A stretch of 64,000 nt of DNA from Dryococelus australis (Eukaryota > Arthropoda > Insecta > Phasmatodea > Phasmatidae), in contig CM057009.1 of the NCBI GenBank assembly GCA_029891345.1, positions 89,265,416 to 89,329,415 on the forward strand, in the 5' to 3' direction. The notes beneath the pieces are model-generated. The model was not told the DNA's origin. It searched no databases and saw only the letters and a list, made by a program, of their open reading frames with translations. A program made the translations under genes and the position numbers. Shown here piece by piece: positions 39,291 through 51,245 of the stretch (position 1 is the first letter of the stretch; each line of letters opens with the position of its first letter).

Positions 39291-39959
39291 ATATTTGAAA
39301 ACAAAGTTCGAAGGCAAAATACTGCCATCAAGTTCTTCCTTCCAACTAATTTTATCAAATAATCTGGAATGTGTTTGAAAATGTGTCGCACTCTCAAATT
39401 TTTTTATTGGGAGAATCTAATTTGAAATATTATTTAAAATTTATTTTCATAGTGAGATTTTGCTTTTGTTTTTCTATGCGGTCTATCACAGGAAGAAATA
39501 TAAGTAATATTGTAATTTGTTTTCGTTTAGTTACAAAATTAAAGTTTTATTTATAAGACATGTTTCCTGCACAATGAAAATTAATGCCTCTGAGTTCGTA
39601 ATATTCTGTGCAATATTCACTTAAAATGTCATTAATGCCCGGACAGCTTGTACATAAATTAATTATATTCATAACTTATTTCGTTTCCAGTAATTGTTCG
39701 TTATTTTAATTTTCTTGGCGTCCATTTTTGTCGTGTACGATTCTGATTGGCTGAGCCCATTAAAGATCAAATAAATTTTAGAACTGGTCCAATTTTCAAA
39801 TCTTTTATGGAAACAGAAGCCATCCAACTTATTCAGGCAAATATGGCGGCGTTTATGACGTTTCAATGACGTCATAACTGTCCAACTTTATTTGACGAAA
39901 CTTGTTGGAAGCAGTTTGACAGAAAAATTTGACAGTGGGACAGCTGCTTAAGGTCCTCG

Positions 39960-40300
39960 TTGGTGAAAAGACTTACCTATTTTATACGCCTCGAAAGGAA
40001 AAAACTCGGACTTTCAATTTGTAGTCAAACGTTATTCAAATACACCCTGTCTGAAGACGTAAACTACGTCACCGAGGTTGACGTTATGCTTGTTGGAGGG
40101 GTAGGCAGAGAGAGAACGAGAGAGAGGTCCATCTTATTCAAGATGGAGTACAGGGTCCGAAGCAGGGAGTCGTCAATCATATCTTCGGGCCTCATGAGTG
40201 TAGTAGGTTGCACAGTAAGATTTATACGAGTGGATGAGTTTAGGCTGTAACTCAAGCCACTTACGGTCACGTTTCGCTGTGAAATGCCTCCACATATTGG
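39960..40300. other. Candidate exon region (both strands open)
   Basis: Balanced composition in AT-rich surroundings. The minus strand reads an open frame of about 75 codons after a TGA near 40308: ...LNSSTRINLTVQPTT...RPEDMIDDSLLRTLYS, then a Ser/Leu/Pro-rich tail from a CT microsatellite. The plus strand is open from 39960 to 40250. No family or clean splice pair is identified. Confidence 0.25.
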
Positions 40301-40494
40301 TATTCAGAATATTCTTGAAACTGTTCTTGATATATTAAATGTGATTGCTGTAAGTGGTATTTATAATGTTCCGTCCTACATTTCTTCATTAGCACTTTCA
40401 ACTTAGCATTGCAGATTTTCTTCCCCTAAGTTATATACTCCACAATCAGTTAATAATGTAGTAATATGTTTGACATTACTAGATTGTGTTCGAA

Positions 40495-40770
40495 AAAACA
40501 TCTTCATGTAGCAAAGCACATATGGTCCATTGGTGGTTAACAGTCGGATGCCAAGTCGGCACACAGTTGGCCAACAACTGGCATGCACCAGGCCCCACCG
40601 TTGGTCCTGACGTGGCGAAACTCACTAGCCATACTCTGCTCATAACTGGCCCAGGTGTGGTGAACACAAATTGTCCAAGCATGGCCTATGTGCTTACAAC
40701 AGCAATGGTCCATCGATGTACCATTCCACAGCCATCATATGGCCAACCGATACCTAGCCATGCTTTCGCT
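40495..40770 (+). repeat. GGTCCATTG/GCCATC-type repeat, partial copy
   Basis: It shares AGCAATGGTCCATCGATG + TACCA and CACAGCCATCA with 41610-41645, and is rich in TGGCC and GCCA words. The 130-codon frame over it begins at GTG and is not credible as a gene. Confidence 0.5.
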
Positions 40771-41559
40771 ATATGTCTAATACTATTTCTTAAAAATATT
40801 TTTTTTTACCATCAATACCAACTTTTCTTTGTTTTCGATTTCCTTGACTTCACTGTTAAACACATTATACGACATTAAAATCTTATTCTTACCGGAGGAG
40901 TAGAGGGGGCGCGGACCTACACCCCTTGCATTAACAGCCCATTTTGCTTACCATTACTCCACTGTGTATTCTTGTGTTTAGATTAACTGCTTTTGAATAT
41001 ATTTGGACTTAAATTAGTAACAAACGCTAATAAAATATAATTTAAACCAGTTATTCCACAGCCTTACAATTTACCATGCGAACAAATCAGTTTTTAAAAA
41101 GATGCATTTAAAATATAATACTGTCTTTGAGAGAAATCTTCCTAAATGAATTGTGATATCAATCCAAAAACTTGCCTTTAATGTAATATTTCGCAGTATG
41201 TATGCCACCTGGATGCTAGTTATCGGTTTTGAAATGGAATCGCCAGTTATAAATGTTTAAAGTGATTTGAAACAACAAAATCCCTTCAATGTTAATTTTC
41301 TAAAGGTGGTTATATATATTTTTATATCTTCTCATTATAATCATATGCAGCCATAAAAATAAAGTATTACATAGGCCTATGTCCAATTATTCAATACCAG
41401 TCACGAAGTTACACCTAATACAGTATTTACAGCATTTTGCCATATATATTTCCATCACTAAATATTTACAAATAATCTACTCATCGTGTCATATGTTCTA
41501 TAATTATATTATGCATATATATATACATATATGTATGTGCAGTTTGAAAAAGCTATCTG

Positions 41560-42235
41560 CTAAGAGTGGGAGCCATAAAAATTCCCATAATAAGCCTAAT
41601 TGCACAAGCAATGGTCCATCGATGTACCACTTCACAGCCATCAATTGGTATATAGTTAGCTATCCATGCTTTTACCAGCAATAAGTATATGTTACGTATG
41701 GCTATTGCTGGAAAACGGTTGGTAAGCCATTTATGGGCTATTAATAGTCACCTACTCTCAACCATCAGTTTCATTTCCATCAACATTCCATCAGTGGGCC
41801 ATAAATGTTATGCCAAGTGTCTTGGTGCCAGCAGTTAACCATAGCACTGCCAGTTGTGTAGACCCATGCGTTTTCAGGGCCAAAAGTAATCCACCAATGC
41901 CATCAGTGAAACCACAGTCGTCCGAGTGTCACTTAAGTGCGCGAAACACTATAGTGAAGTGCCATCAATGGCCCAAAAATGGATAAGTTAAGTGCTGCAA
42001 GTCCTGGAATACTGTTTGCAAGCCATTTGTGGATCATTAGCAGTATACCCACTGTCAGCCATCGTTTGCATGTCCATCAACATCCCATTAACGTGCCATT
42101 GATGGCATGCTAAGAGTCCTGTTGCCAACAGTCAACCATAGCAGGGCCATTTGTGTAAACCCAAAGTATTCAGTGCCAGCAGTCATCCAGCAGTAAAATC
42201 ACAGTCGGTCGACAGTGGCTTGCTACATGGGTCAT
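41560..42235 (+). repeat. About 297-bp tandem repeat, two full units
   Basis: GGAAAACGGTTGGTAAGCCATTT (about 41709) and GGAATACTGTTTGCAAGCCATTT (about 42006) open two aligned units. Shared blocks are CCATCAACAT(T/C)CCATCA, a TGCCA(A/T) block, GCCAACAGT(C/T)AACCATAGCA and CCACAGTCG(T/G)TCGA. The unit is full of CCAT and GCCAT words. Confidence 0.7.
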
Positions 42236-42239
42236 TCTA

Positions 42240-42890
42240 TAATATCTTAAACATCGCATTACAATTTCTTAATAATTATTAACACATTTATTTATGTGGC
42301 TCCAACACGTAATATTAATATATTAATTATTAATCTCATATCATGGCAGCAGAATTAAGAATTATATTTATTGTGTAATTTTCGGGTACAGGTTTTTTCC
42401 AGTCTGAAAACTAATGCACTATTTTTGTATTATGCGCGAGTTTTATCTAAACACTGGAATGTTTTTTGCGTACGAAGGCCATAAGCGAAGGTAAGTTTGT
42501 TGTCCAGAGCCATAGAGGCGAGTGACATGATACTTGATTTGTGATATTGCTGTCGCGATTGGCAATAATTTTGAATACATTATAAGTTAAGTTACTTTGT
42601 TGATCAGATGTTTATCTTTTTTCGCCAGGTAGGACACTTACCGTGTGGGTTTGGCCTAATAGGCATTTTGCTTAAATTTCACGAAATCGCGTTGATATAC
42701 AGGCCGTCCCGATGTGGACGAAGATGAGGCTTGGTTTACAATAAGAGGAAAACCTTTACGGTCTACATTCATGTTTTCATAAAGGATTTAATGTGTGCTA
42801 CTGAGTAGTACAAGTGCACACAGTAAGACCTCCCGGTCATCGTACTTTTGTATTTTAACGCGGCGCTCTTAGCCGTAAGGCCTTACCGCT
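42240..42890. other. AT-rich sequence without a recognised feature
   Basis: Nothing supportable was found between the tandem repeat and the GC-rich insert. Confidence 0.5.
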
Positions 42891-42891
42891 C

Positions 42892-43490
42892 CTCTATCTC
42901 CCAATAGGTGGGGGAGAAGAATTACGTCCCCTCGGCGGGGGGACGTAATTCATATCAATGCCAACCTTGACCAGATCCAAAGTACAAACATGGTGCGCTC
43001 GGACATCCGGGCCTCTAGGCAATCGCCATCTCGTCCAACCACTCGAAAAACCCAGTCCGAGGGGTCTACTGACGATGAATTTCAGGCTTTGGGCCCCAAC
43101 TGCCTGAGTGTCAAGTGGTCCAACACCCCGCCAAGTGGTCGGGCATAGGTACCATCTGTCGGTTGAAGCCATTATGGCAAATACACCTCACCAGTCGCGA
43201 GGAAACTGGCGTTCCATAAGAAAACGGGTGGCGGAGCCCAATTTGCGAAATCAGGGTTGGCACGAGAAGCCTTGGATCGCCTTGAGTGGAGAGAGGCTAT
43301 AAGAGACGCATCATCCCCCCTGAACGGGTTCCGTGCGGTGCAACTTGGCTCGGATCCTATAGCATGGTACTGCCACGCCATCTCTCATGCAAAGGACCTT
43401 CCTCCGAGGCTACTATATCCCAGTGATGAATCCCGAAGAGTCTCTCATCTGGAGTCACACAACCCTACCCCCAGTATAAATGCAGTATGA
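42892..43490 (+). repeat. GC-rich insert with a terminal-type hairpin
   Basis: About 600 bp of balanced or GC-rich sequence in AT-rich DNA. A perfect 12-bp inverted repeat, AATTACGTCCCC (42920-42931) / GGGGACGTAATT (42939-42950), lies near the left end. One plus frame has LAREALDRLEWREAIRDA near 43250-43310, which recalls the closing charged motif of RTE/CR1-like LINE ORFs. Frames are short and broken, so a decayed retrotransposon end is only a possibility. Confidence 0.4.
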
Positions 43491-43499
43491 ACTTTATTA

Positions 43500-45890
43500 A
43501 TGCACGTTATGCCAGAGGGCCTACATAGAGGGAGATTTCAAGCAGAATTCCAGGCATTCAGGAGGATGCCAGCCGAGCCACAGCGACTTAAAGTTATTTT
43601 CCCGATTCTACATTTATTTTGAATTCAGATAAATGTAATCTAAATTAGGAGCACAGAAACAAATCCGATGTATTTATTTCGACTTTCTCAATACGTCATT
43701 TGGTATTTTCGTCAGAAATGAATTACCGCTAGTAACACTTACGAACACCCATAAATAAAGAATAAAATGCTCTGAGGCTATTTGGAACTGGGATTATTTC
43801 ATTACCGTTTTATTTTTCAAGAATATTAAATTTTCAAAGATACTGAGTTTAAATTAAAGGACTAAACAATCATCACAAAAGAGGCTAGTGTTACAATGGA
43901 CCGCATATCCCAAAAAGTCACATTAATATGATGTCACACAACAGTTATTTCATTCAATGAAATTATCATTTTTATTGTTACGAATAATATTTCATACTAA
44001 TTTCCTGATGTCAAAGATGAGGTTTAAAATTATTCATTGTTTCCTGAAAGGCTGTGTGGTTAAAGTATGTCCTTAGATTGTAGTAGTTCTGTAGTCATCT
44101 CTCCCAGATCCTATGTTTGTGATTCTGTCTAATGTGGTAATTCATGGTCCAGTGTCCTGGCGGCGTAAATTTCAGCTGATATGAAAGGTAAACATGGTAA
44201 TTAAGTTCGTTTTCACTTATCCTGTCTTAAGGAGCCAGGCATATTCAAACTCAAGAGACATCCACTTCGTGGAGTAAACAGCTAAAAACATTTTTTTTCT
44301 GCAATTAAATAATTTTGTACTTAAAATGCCTCCTTAACAAACTTGTATGTACACACAACACATACACAGCAGAGGTGTTAAAAAAAGTTTAATTTGAAGC
44401 CGAGAAGATATGGCGATCTGCACCTCACACATATATCTATCTCATTATTTTACAATACTGTAATAATGTATTTATATTTATGTAATGTGACCGAGAAAAA
44501 ATATTCTTTTGTTAAAACAAAATATTTTGTAACATCTAATTTTCTTATTTCCAATACCGTATTTCTCTTATGGAATTTATATTTGGAATCTAGTTTCGAT
44601 TTTTCAAATAAATTTATGTGAAATTAGTTTCAATTTATTGGTTTTTTAATAATTGATAGTTATTATATAACACGCATAAATTTTATAATCAATATATATT
44701 TTTAAGAAGTATAACAAATAATAAATCAAATAAATACTTTTTTTACTTGTCAAACTAACTAATTTATAAAACAATAGAACATAAATTAAAATATCTAATT
44801 TTCAAAATTTTTGTACTAATTTTGGGGAAAAAAAGTTATGTTTAAATTGATAATTTAAACATTTATTAATAAAATACAGAAATACATATGTTATTGAAAA
44901 ATCATAATAAAAATTTATGAATGATAGTATCTATTCTCCTACTTGTATATTACTAGAAGAAACTTAAAAAACCGCAATATTTGGATGGTTATTAATTTTC
45001 TTAAATATGTCGTGTATATTTATATACATACATTATTACATACTTCTAGGATAAAGGCCGCACGGAACGTTCCACCAGTCATTAAAGAGGAGGGTATAAA
45101 CGAGATCACAATTAAATATTGATGTGAATATGGCTTGGGGTATCAGGGCAGAAACTGCGATGTAGTGTTTGCAGGGTGATCTATTCCGACACTATTACTT
45201 CATGACAAATAAAACGATTGAAATAAATGTGGTCTCGTTCGATCGTCGGTGACTGGCGGCGACTTTGGGTACAGGGGAAAATTCCCGGGTAGTATATCTC
45301 GCGACTCCGATTTACTAGCACGCTGATTTTGGCGCTGAACGAAATATTTCGTCTATATATCTCGAAATATGCCATATAAGACTATTATTTATTTCAGTCC
45401 TTCCATTTCAAGAAAGTGTTACCCGCTAATGCAGACGTATTCATGTAAAACTAATGGCCGTGTCTGCAACAAAGCCACACCATGATTATTAATTGATTCA
45501 GTATGTTGATTGCTTTAAAATATGATGATCTATTGAGACGTTAAACATGCGTAAACTGTGAACTATAACTCACAGTTTGTACTATTATAATATGGATTCG
45601 GGTTGAGACCTGGTGAGGGCCGCATAAACGGTCCGATGTAAACACGCCTTCAGTGTAGAACCTGCAGAGTGTCGGATGTGATCCAGGGTCCATCACTCTC
45701 GACAGCCTATCATGACGTAATTTTCCGTATCGCTGATTAGAGGGCTGGGGAGAGAATGGACTTGCAGGATTGCCAGGTCGTTGGCAGTTGCGGAGAAGAA
45801 CCGGCCATCTCGCCTAGCTTCTGCAATTCCGTTTCTAGAGCCATCAATACAGGGTCGTTATTGCCGACCGAGGCTTAAGTACCCCCCCTA
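43500..45890. other. AT-rich sequence, one possible SINE relic
   Basis: No gene recognised. 44045-44110 (GGCTGTGTGGTTAAAGTATG...CTCCCAGATCC) could be a worn tRNA-derived head. A patch at 45200-45350 is GC-richer but lacks a domain. Confidence 0.35.
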
Positions 45891-45893
45891 GAC

Positions 45894-46133
45894 TTAATCT
45901 TCTTCAGTGACGCCTTCAGGTCTCTCAGAGCTGTAGGAATCTTCAGCAGTGCCGCAGACTGTGCTTGGGATCGGGTACGTGGCGCCCGAGACATTTACGT
46001 CACCAGATGAAACATCGACTTCGTTTCTGGTCGCATATTTTGTGAGAGGCATCTGTGTTGGTATTGTAGTACGCTGTTTGCTTATTCCCACGCTACTGTC
46101 AGGCATTAAATACTTGAATGCATGTAATACCAC
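45894..46133 (-). other. Coding-like frame, possible terminal exon
   Basis: The minus strand is open for about 79 codons and stops at TAA (45894-45896). The peptide is hydrophilic with mixed composition (...NEVDVSSGDVNVSGATYPIP...ERPEGVTEED), unlike the repeat-derived ORFs nearby. There is no ATG-led start beyond the alternative codon and no strong acceptor, so it may be a last exon or a transposon ORF remnant. Family unknown. Confidence 0.3.
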
Positions 46134-46149
46134 TCTCAGTCACTTATGA

Positions 46150-47385
46150 TGCGTGCGATTTGCGGAGAAACAGGAGTTAGAAGTGTTAATATACCTGTAG
46201 TCAATTCGCAGTAACCTCGTACATTATAAATCAAACATAAAAAAGAAAATCTTCCTGTGTGTGTGTGTGTATATATATACGAAATATAATAATTTATAGG
46301 TTGAATATAAATAAAAGTTCAATTCAACCATAAATAAGATACTTTTATGTGAATAAAAGTATTAAACGTTTGTGATATATTATATATTACATGTATATAT
46401 ATATATATATAGTTGCCATGACTTACGCCAGAAGGATAATTTGAGAAATTTCTGATGAGCTACTCATGACTTGCCATTGCGAATATTGATAGGAGAACAA
46501 GGTGTACGCTGAGAAAAAAATATGGTTGTATGAACAATATAGACTGTTAAAATAGGTACTGCTATCTGATGGCTTGGTGGTACCGTCTAAAAATTAACAT
46601 TTATACTAACGACAGGAGAACATTTTGTTTGACTCGTGTCTGTTACTGTATTTGCTATTGTACACATGGTCGCTACAGCAGAGAACTACGTTTCAACTAC
46701 AAAACAGATAGTACCTCTACAGTACAACTTGAACAATAGGGTACGATGGTCTGAATCGGGTCACAACATACAAAATAATCAATTGATAATCCTTACATAA
46801 ACCTTAACAAATAATCATATTATCAGTGGAAGGTTCGATCTGTTAGCTAAAATTTGCATGCACTAGAGTAATGTATTACCAAACGCTTTCTAAGTAACGA
46901 GATCATCAAGCACAGCACGCGACCCAAAAAACCCGAGTCTAATGGCGAATATGGTCATTAAAAAGGGCGAATTGGGTCAGCAGCAAACACTGAAAAATAA
47001 CGCCACAAAACGCAATAGGATTATAAAAAATGTCAGGTTATATGTTTTACTCTAACAAATTAAATTGTATGAACAAAACATTAACTTGGACATAATTTTA
47101 ACAGCTAAACACTTTTGCAATCAAGTTTTGCTCCACTTTGCAAATTTAAATATTAGTCATATTTTTACAGTGTTTATCATTATTAATCTTAAACATTATC
47201 GAAAAACGTACTTACAAACAGTGAGTAAAAATAACTTAATTATATTTGAAATAATAATATTAAGTTTTGCCTTCATAAAAATAATAAAAAATGTATTTTT
47301 TCCTTCTGCTACGACGCAAATTTCGTGGTACCATTATATGCCTTTTTGACACTGTATCCGCTTTTCCTTTGGCGATTAATCTTGA
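46150..47385. other. AT-rich sequence; small GT/TA microsatellites
   Basis: (GT)n/(TA)n at about 46256-46279 and TATATA at about 46393-46411. No gene recognised. Confidence 0.5.
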
Positions 47386-47391
47386 ATCAAA

Positions 47392-47830
47392 TCACTTCAG
47401 GTAACAAAAGCAGCATGCAGAATCTTCTCCATCATTATCTGTGGATTCAGAACTACCGGGATGGCAGTCATCAACACAAGAACTGCCAACAATTTTTTTC
47501 TTGGCGCAAACCTTCGCCGATTTCCTTTCATTTAGGCATACTACGTTCTCTCCCTTTCTGTCCTTACCTAAAGTTTCATTTGTATTTTGTTTCAGCTATA
47601 AATTCTGGGGAAGTTGATAATTTTGTTTTTGTTTCCATTTTGTATGTTTCTTTGTATGCGTTTGTTTTACTGGAGAACGCTACAAATCATGAAAACTTGT
47701 TTCAGACCTACTAGTGCTAGGCGTACAAACATGACTAGATTCGTTTACAGTTTCATGGACTACACTTGATGTTTCTTGAGCAGGACATAGGACTACAGAT
47801 CTAGACTCAGGTGTAGAAACAATTTTTCTG
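47392..47830 (-). pseudogene. Relic of a pogo/Tigger-like transposase C-terminal region
   Basis: The minus strand first gives a Ser/Thr-rich linker (about 47710-47830: ...SVVHETVNESSHVCTPSTSR), then, after a frame change, a KLSTSPEFIAETKYK block like the family's L-T-S-T-P-E-K motif. A 67-codon frame follows (stop 47392-47394) with a Lys/Cys-rich stretch (KSAKVCAKKKIVG) and GSSESTDNDGEDSACCFCYLK. Insect pogo/Tigger-type transposases commonly end with such an acidic Ser/Glu/Asp stretch followed by a Cys-rich zinc-binding tail. Catalytic parts are absent. The plus-strand 129-codon ORF over the same bases is a shadow. Confidence 0.6.
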
Positions 47831-48129
47831 TTTGGATTCTGTCAAAATGACGTGTTCCACTTACCGTTTTCCTATCAGAATTGTCTTCGAGTAGAGAAAC
47901 TGGCTCACAAGCTAATGATAACAAATATTCTAGTCCTGAATTACATCCCTGTATGTGTGTATGTATATAGGTATGTATATCTGTGTGTTTGTCCCCTCTT
48001 TCAATTTTTGAATGCTTCAAACGAATTTCCTCAAAATTGGTACACATATATGCCTTAGTAAGGACACCTAATTTGTATAGTATTCGACAACTTCGGGCAC
48101 TTATTTTCAAATTGGCGGTAAGTTAGAAA

Positions 48130-50190
48130 TTAGGGTTGATATTTCGTATCTCGGAACCATTCATTTGATTTAAACCAAATTTTGTATGCTAGCAGAGCAT
48201 GTTGTATTAACTAAATTTTGTGATGTATATTGTTGTTGGTGCTTCATTTTGTAAGATTACACCTATTGGAAATATAAAGATTTTAGATTATACCTCGAAA
48301 ACTATTCAACCAATTGTCACCTAATGCGACATGTAATTAATACTATTGTAGGCTATGTAAACGTAAGTAATTGAAAATGAATAGTTATTTGTTTTCAAAA
48401 TGGCGGCTACGCAACATTTTATGTTTATTTAGTATTTCTGCCATACTATTTAACCAATCTTGACCAAATGTTGTATATTGAAAGTATCTATTACAAGCAT
48501 CATCTATACCAACAAATAACCACATTTGTTGGCCATTTTAGAAGATAGTGCCAAACGAATAAATAAAGTTATTATGCCATAACTCGGTAAATAATTAACC
48601 GATTCCTACCAAATTTTGCAAACCGGTAGTACTGATGCAAATTGTGTTAAATGATACGTTTTGAGTAATGTCAAACACTTATTTTTTAAAATGGAGACCA
48701 TAGAGTCATTTTAGCTTAGAATGCCATTTCGTCAATCAATTCCTATATACCTGTGTTTGCTAGCAGTAAACATTGCAACTATAAACTGTATCTGTATGGG
48801 GCATATTTGTCCGCCATTTTAAGATAGCGCTATGCAAATAAAATGAAGTTTCTATGCCGTATCTGAGGAAATAATTGACCAATTCCCATCAAATTTGGCA
48901 AACAAGTAGTACCGAGGCAGATGATGTCAAGTTGTATGTCTTAAACATGCCAGCCACTTATTTTTAAAACTGTGATCATATAGCCATTTTTAGCTTAGAC
49001 TTCTATATCGTCGAAACAATGTAATAAATTTCAACTAAACTTTGTATGCTGGCAGTAAATATTACATATATCAACTGTATATACACAGAGCATCTTTTGT
49101 TCGCCATTTTAAGATAGCGCTATGCGAATAAAATGAAGTTTCTATGCCATATCTCAGGAAACAGTTCACAGATTACTTCCAAATTTGGCTAACAAATAGT
49201 ACTGCAACAGATGGCGTAAACTGTTGTGTTTTATGTAGGTCAAAATTGTTTTTCAAAATTGTGGCTATATAAATAATTTAGCTCAGTATAGCTTATTAAT
49301 TAAACAAATTCCAACTTGTCTTTACATGCTGGCAGTACATATTACTAATATCATATTGTATATGCAGATTCTAATTTCGCTGGCATTTTGTAAGATAGCC
49401 CTACCAATAAAAAATAATGATTTTATTTCGTATCTCGGGAGACAATCGACCCATTCTTACCAAATTTGGCGAAGATGCTGTACTGTGATAAATCACAATA
49501 ATATATATATTTTTTTTTTAAGTAGGACACCTTTATTTCCAGAATGGCTGCTATAAAATCATTTTAGTTTTTTTTGTGAGCGATATCTACGAAACTATGG
49601 AATATATTTAAACATAACTTAGTATATTGTCAGTATACAATCATTGAAATTACCAGTACATTACTTTCTTGTCCTCCATTTATGAAGACAGCATATGAAA
49701 AATACGGAGATTTAATGCCATGTCTAGAGGACCAATCAACCGATTCCCACTAAATGTTAGACTGTCACATTTCAAATAAATTTGTACCAAACTATGCATA
49801 CCATCATTGCTATAGAAAGCCATGTAAACATTCATGATTTAAATGAGTCAGACAACGATGTTTAAAATTACAGCTCCATAAATCATTAAGGGAAGTTTAA
49901 CATATATATTAAACAATTTAACCAAATTCAACCAAAATTTGTATGTATCTATACAGTCCACATTAGAAGTATCGTATATAGAGCCTCTTTTTCTGGCAAT
50001 TTTGTACGATGGAATTAAGTAAGAAAATAAAGTTTTATGTCATATCTCAGGGACCAAACAACGGATTTCCATTAAATTTTTCACACAAGTAGCGCTACGG
50101 TAGGCCGTGTAAACTTACATGTTTTTATGAGGCACAACTAATTATTTTCGAAATAAAGGCCCTTTGTAATCTATACGTGGTTTCTTCGCA
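48130..50190 (+). repeat. Dimeric satellite: about 285-bp units of two related 142-bp monomers
   Basis: Monomer A (ATGCC(A/G)TATCTC(A/G)GGAAA...CCAAATTTGGC(A/T)AAC) starts at about 48571, 48850, 49137, 49425, 49717 and 50035, a spacing of about 280-315 bp. Monomer B (a TTCGTC block, ACTTTGTATGCTGGCAGTA, CGCCATTTTAAGATAGCGCT) lies between. A and B align with each other across the TATC-GAAACAAT-CCAAATTT core. Copies are diverged, and those at the edges are the most worn. Confidence 0.8.
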
Positions 50191-50689
50191 AATTTAATTC
50201 AACCTTTGAATAATAACCCCATGCATGACGTGTTTATTTATTTCCTAAATATGCCATGTTTCACAAGCATTTTACACCTCTGTTTACATAAAAGTATATT
50301 ATTTTTCATTAAATTAAAGTTTTTATCTATATTTCATCTATCTATAAATTATAATATATCATTTACAATAAATATGAATGCAAACTGTGAGAAAACGTGT
50401 GTGTTGGTGGCGCCTAGTGAGAAATTGTTCTCATGCAGAATATTGTTACAACTGAGTGCGCACGAATTCGGAGCGTTGTCATTTGGTGTAATTTTCTAGA
50501 CTTAGTTCAGATTTGGTCGCATGAGGCGGAGGAATATCCTGGAAGTAGAATTCAAGCACGGCTTCAGAAAAGTGTGAAGTAACCGTGACTGGATTATAAA
50601 TATTTTAGTTTAGTAAAACCTGCCATTCGAAACCATAGACTGATTCAATCCGAATTTGATGCTCAGAATCCGACCTCCTTAATGCAGCG

Positions 50690-50896
50690 GATTGTACTTT
50701 AGCTCATAGTACGAGGTTTTCTATATTCAAGTCACGGGTAAGGCATGTGTGTATTTGTGATTGTACTTTAGCTAATAGTACGAGGTTTTCTATGTTCAAG
50801 TCACGGGTAAGGCATGTGTGTATTTTTAATTGTACTTTAGCTCATAGTACGAGGTTTTCTATGTTCAAGTCACGGGTAAGGCATGTGTGTATTTGT
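50690..50896 (+). repeat. 69-bp tandem repeat, three units
   Basis: Units start at 50690, 50759 and 50828 and are nearly identical (TTTAGCTCATAGTACGAGG...AAGTCACGGGTAAGGCATG). They resemble the middle of a SINE (the AAGTCACGGGTAAGGC string), and the single-copy relative is at about 38425-38490. Confidence 0.9.
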
Positions 50897-51229
50897 GATT
50901 GTCTCACTACTGTTGCTGAAGTTTCTTGTTTGATTTACAAAGTTATTGCTTACGAAAATACGTCAAGCCCTTCCTACCAACTCAGCTTCTCAATAATTAA
51001 AAAAATTAATTGCAACCACGTTGAGGAAAATATGCTCGTTAGTTATAGCAGGAACTTCTTGTTGCTAGTAAAAATTATTAAAAGTTTTAAATACAAAGAA
51101 ACATTTTATCTTTGAATCATTTGCCTACACAGATCCTAGAGATGTAACTTTGCGTTGATGTTCAAAGATAGAAACGAAAAGTATGTAAATCTATCTTTTG
51201 AGTAACATTGAACCATATCCTCGTTTCCA
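50897..51229 (+). repeat. Flank of the 69-bp array shared with 38490-38700
   Basis: TGTTGCTGAAGTTTC...AGCCCTTCCTACCAA...GTTAGTTATAGCAGGAACTTCTTG parallels 38490-38650. The ORF through it has no domain. Confidence 0.5.
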
Positions 51230-51245
51230 GGGGGGGGGGGGGGGG
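51230..51245 (+). repeat. Poly(G) run, 16 bases
   Basis: Homopolymer followed by TGGGAGGC. Confidence 0.9.

Noticed and set aside
40486..40878. 130-codon plus-strand ORF
   Set aside because: It starts at GTG, has no domain, and covers the GCCAT-rich repeat shared with 41560-42235.
47325..47714. 129-codon plus-strand ORF
   Set aside because: The opposite strand carries recognisable pogo/Tigger-type C-terminal motifs over the same bases, so the plus frame is a shadow.
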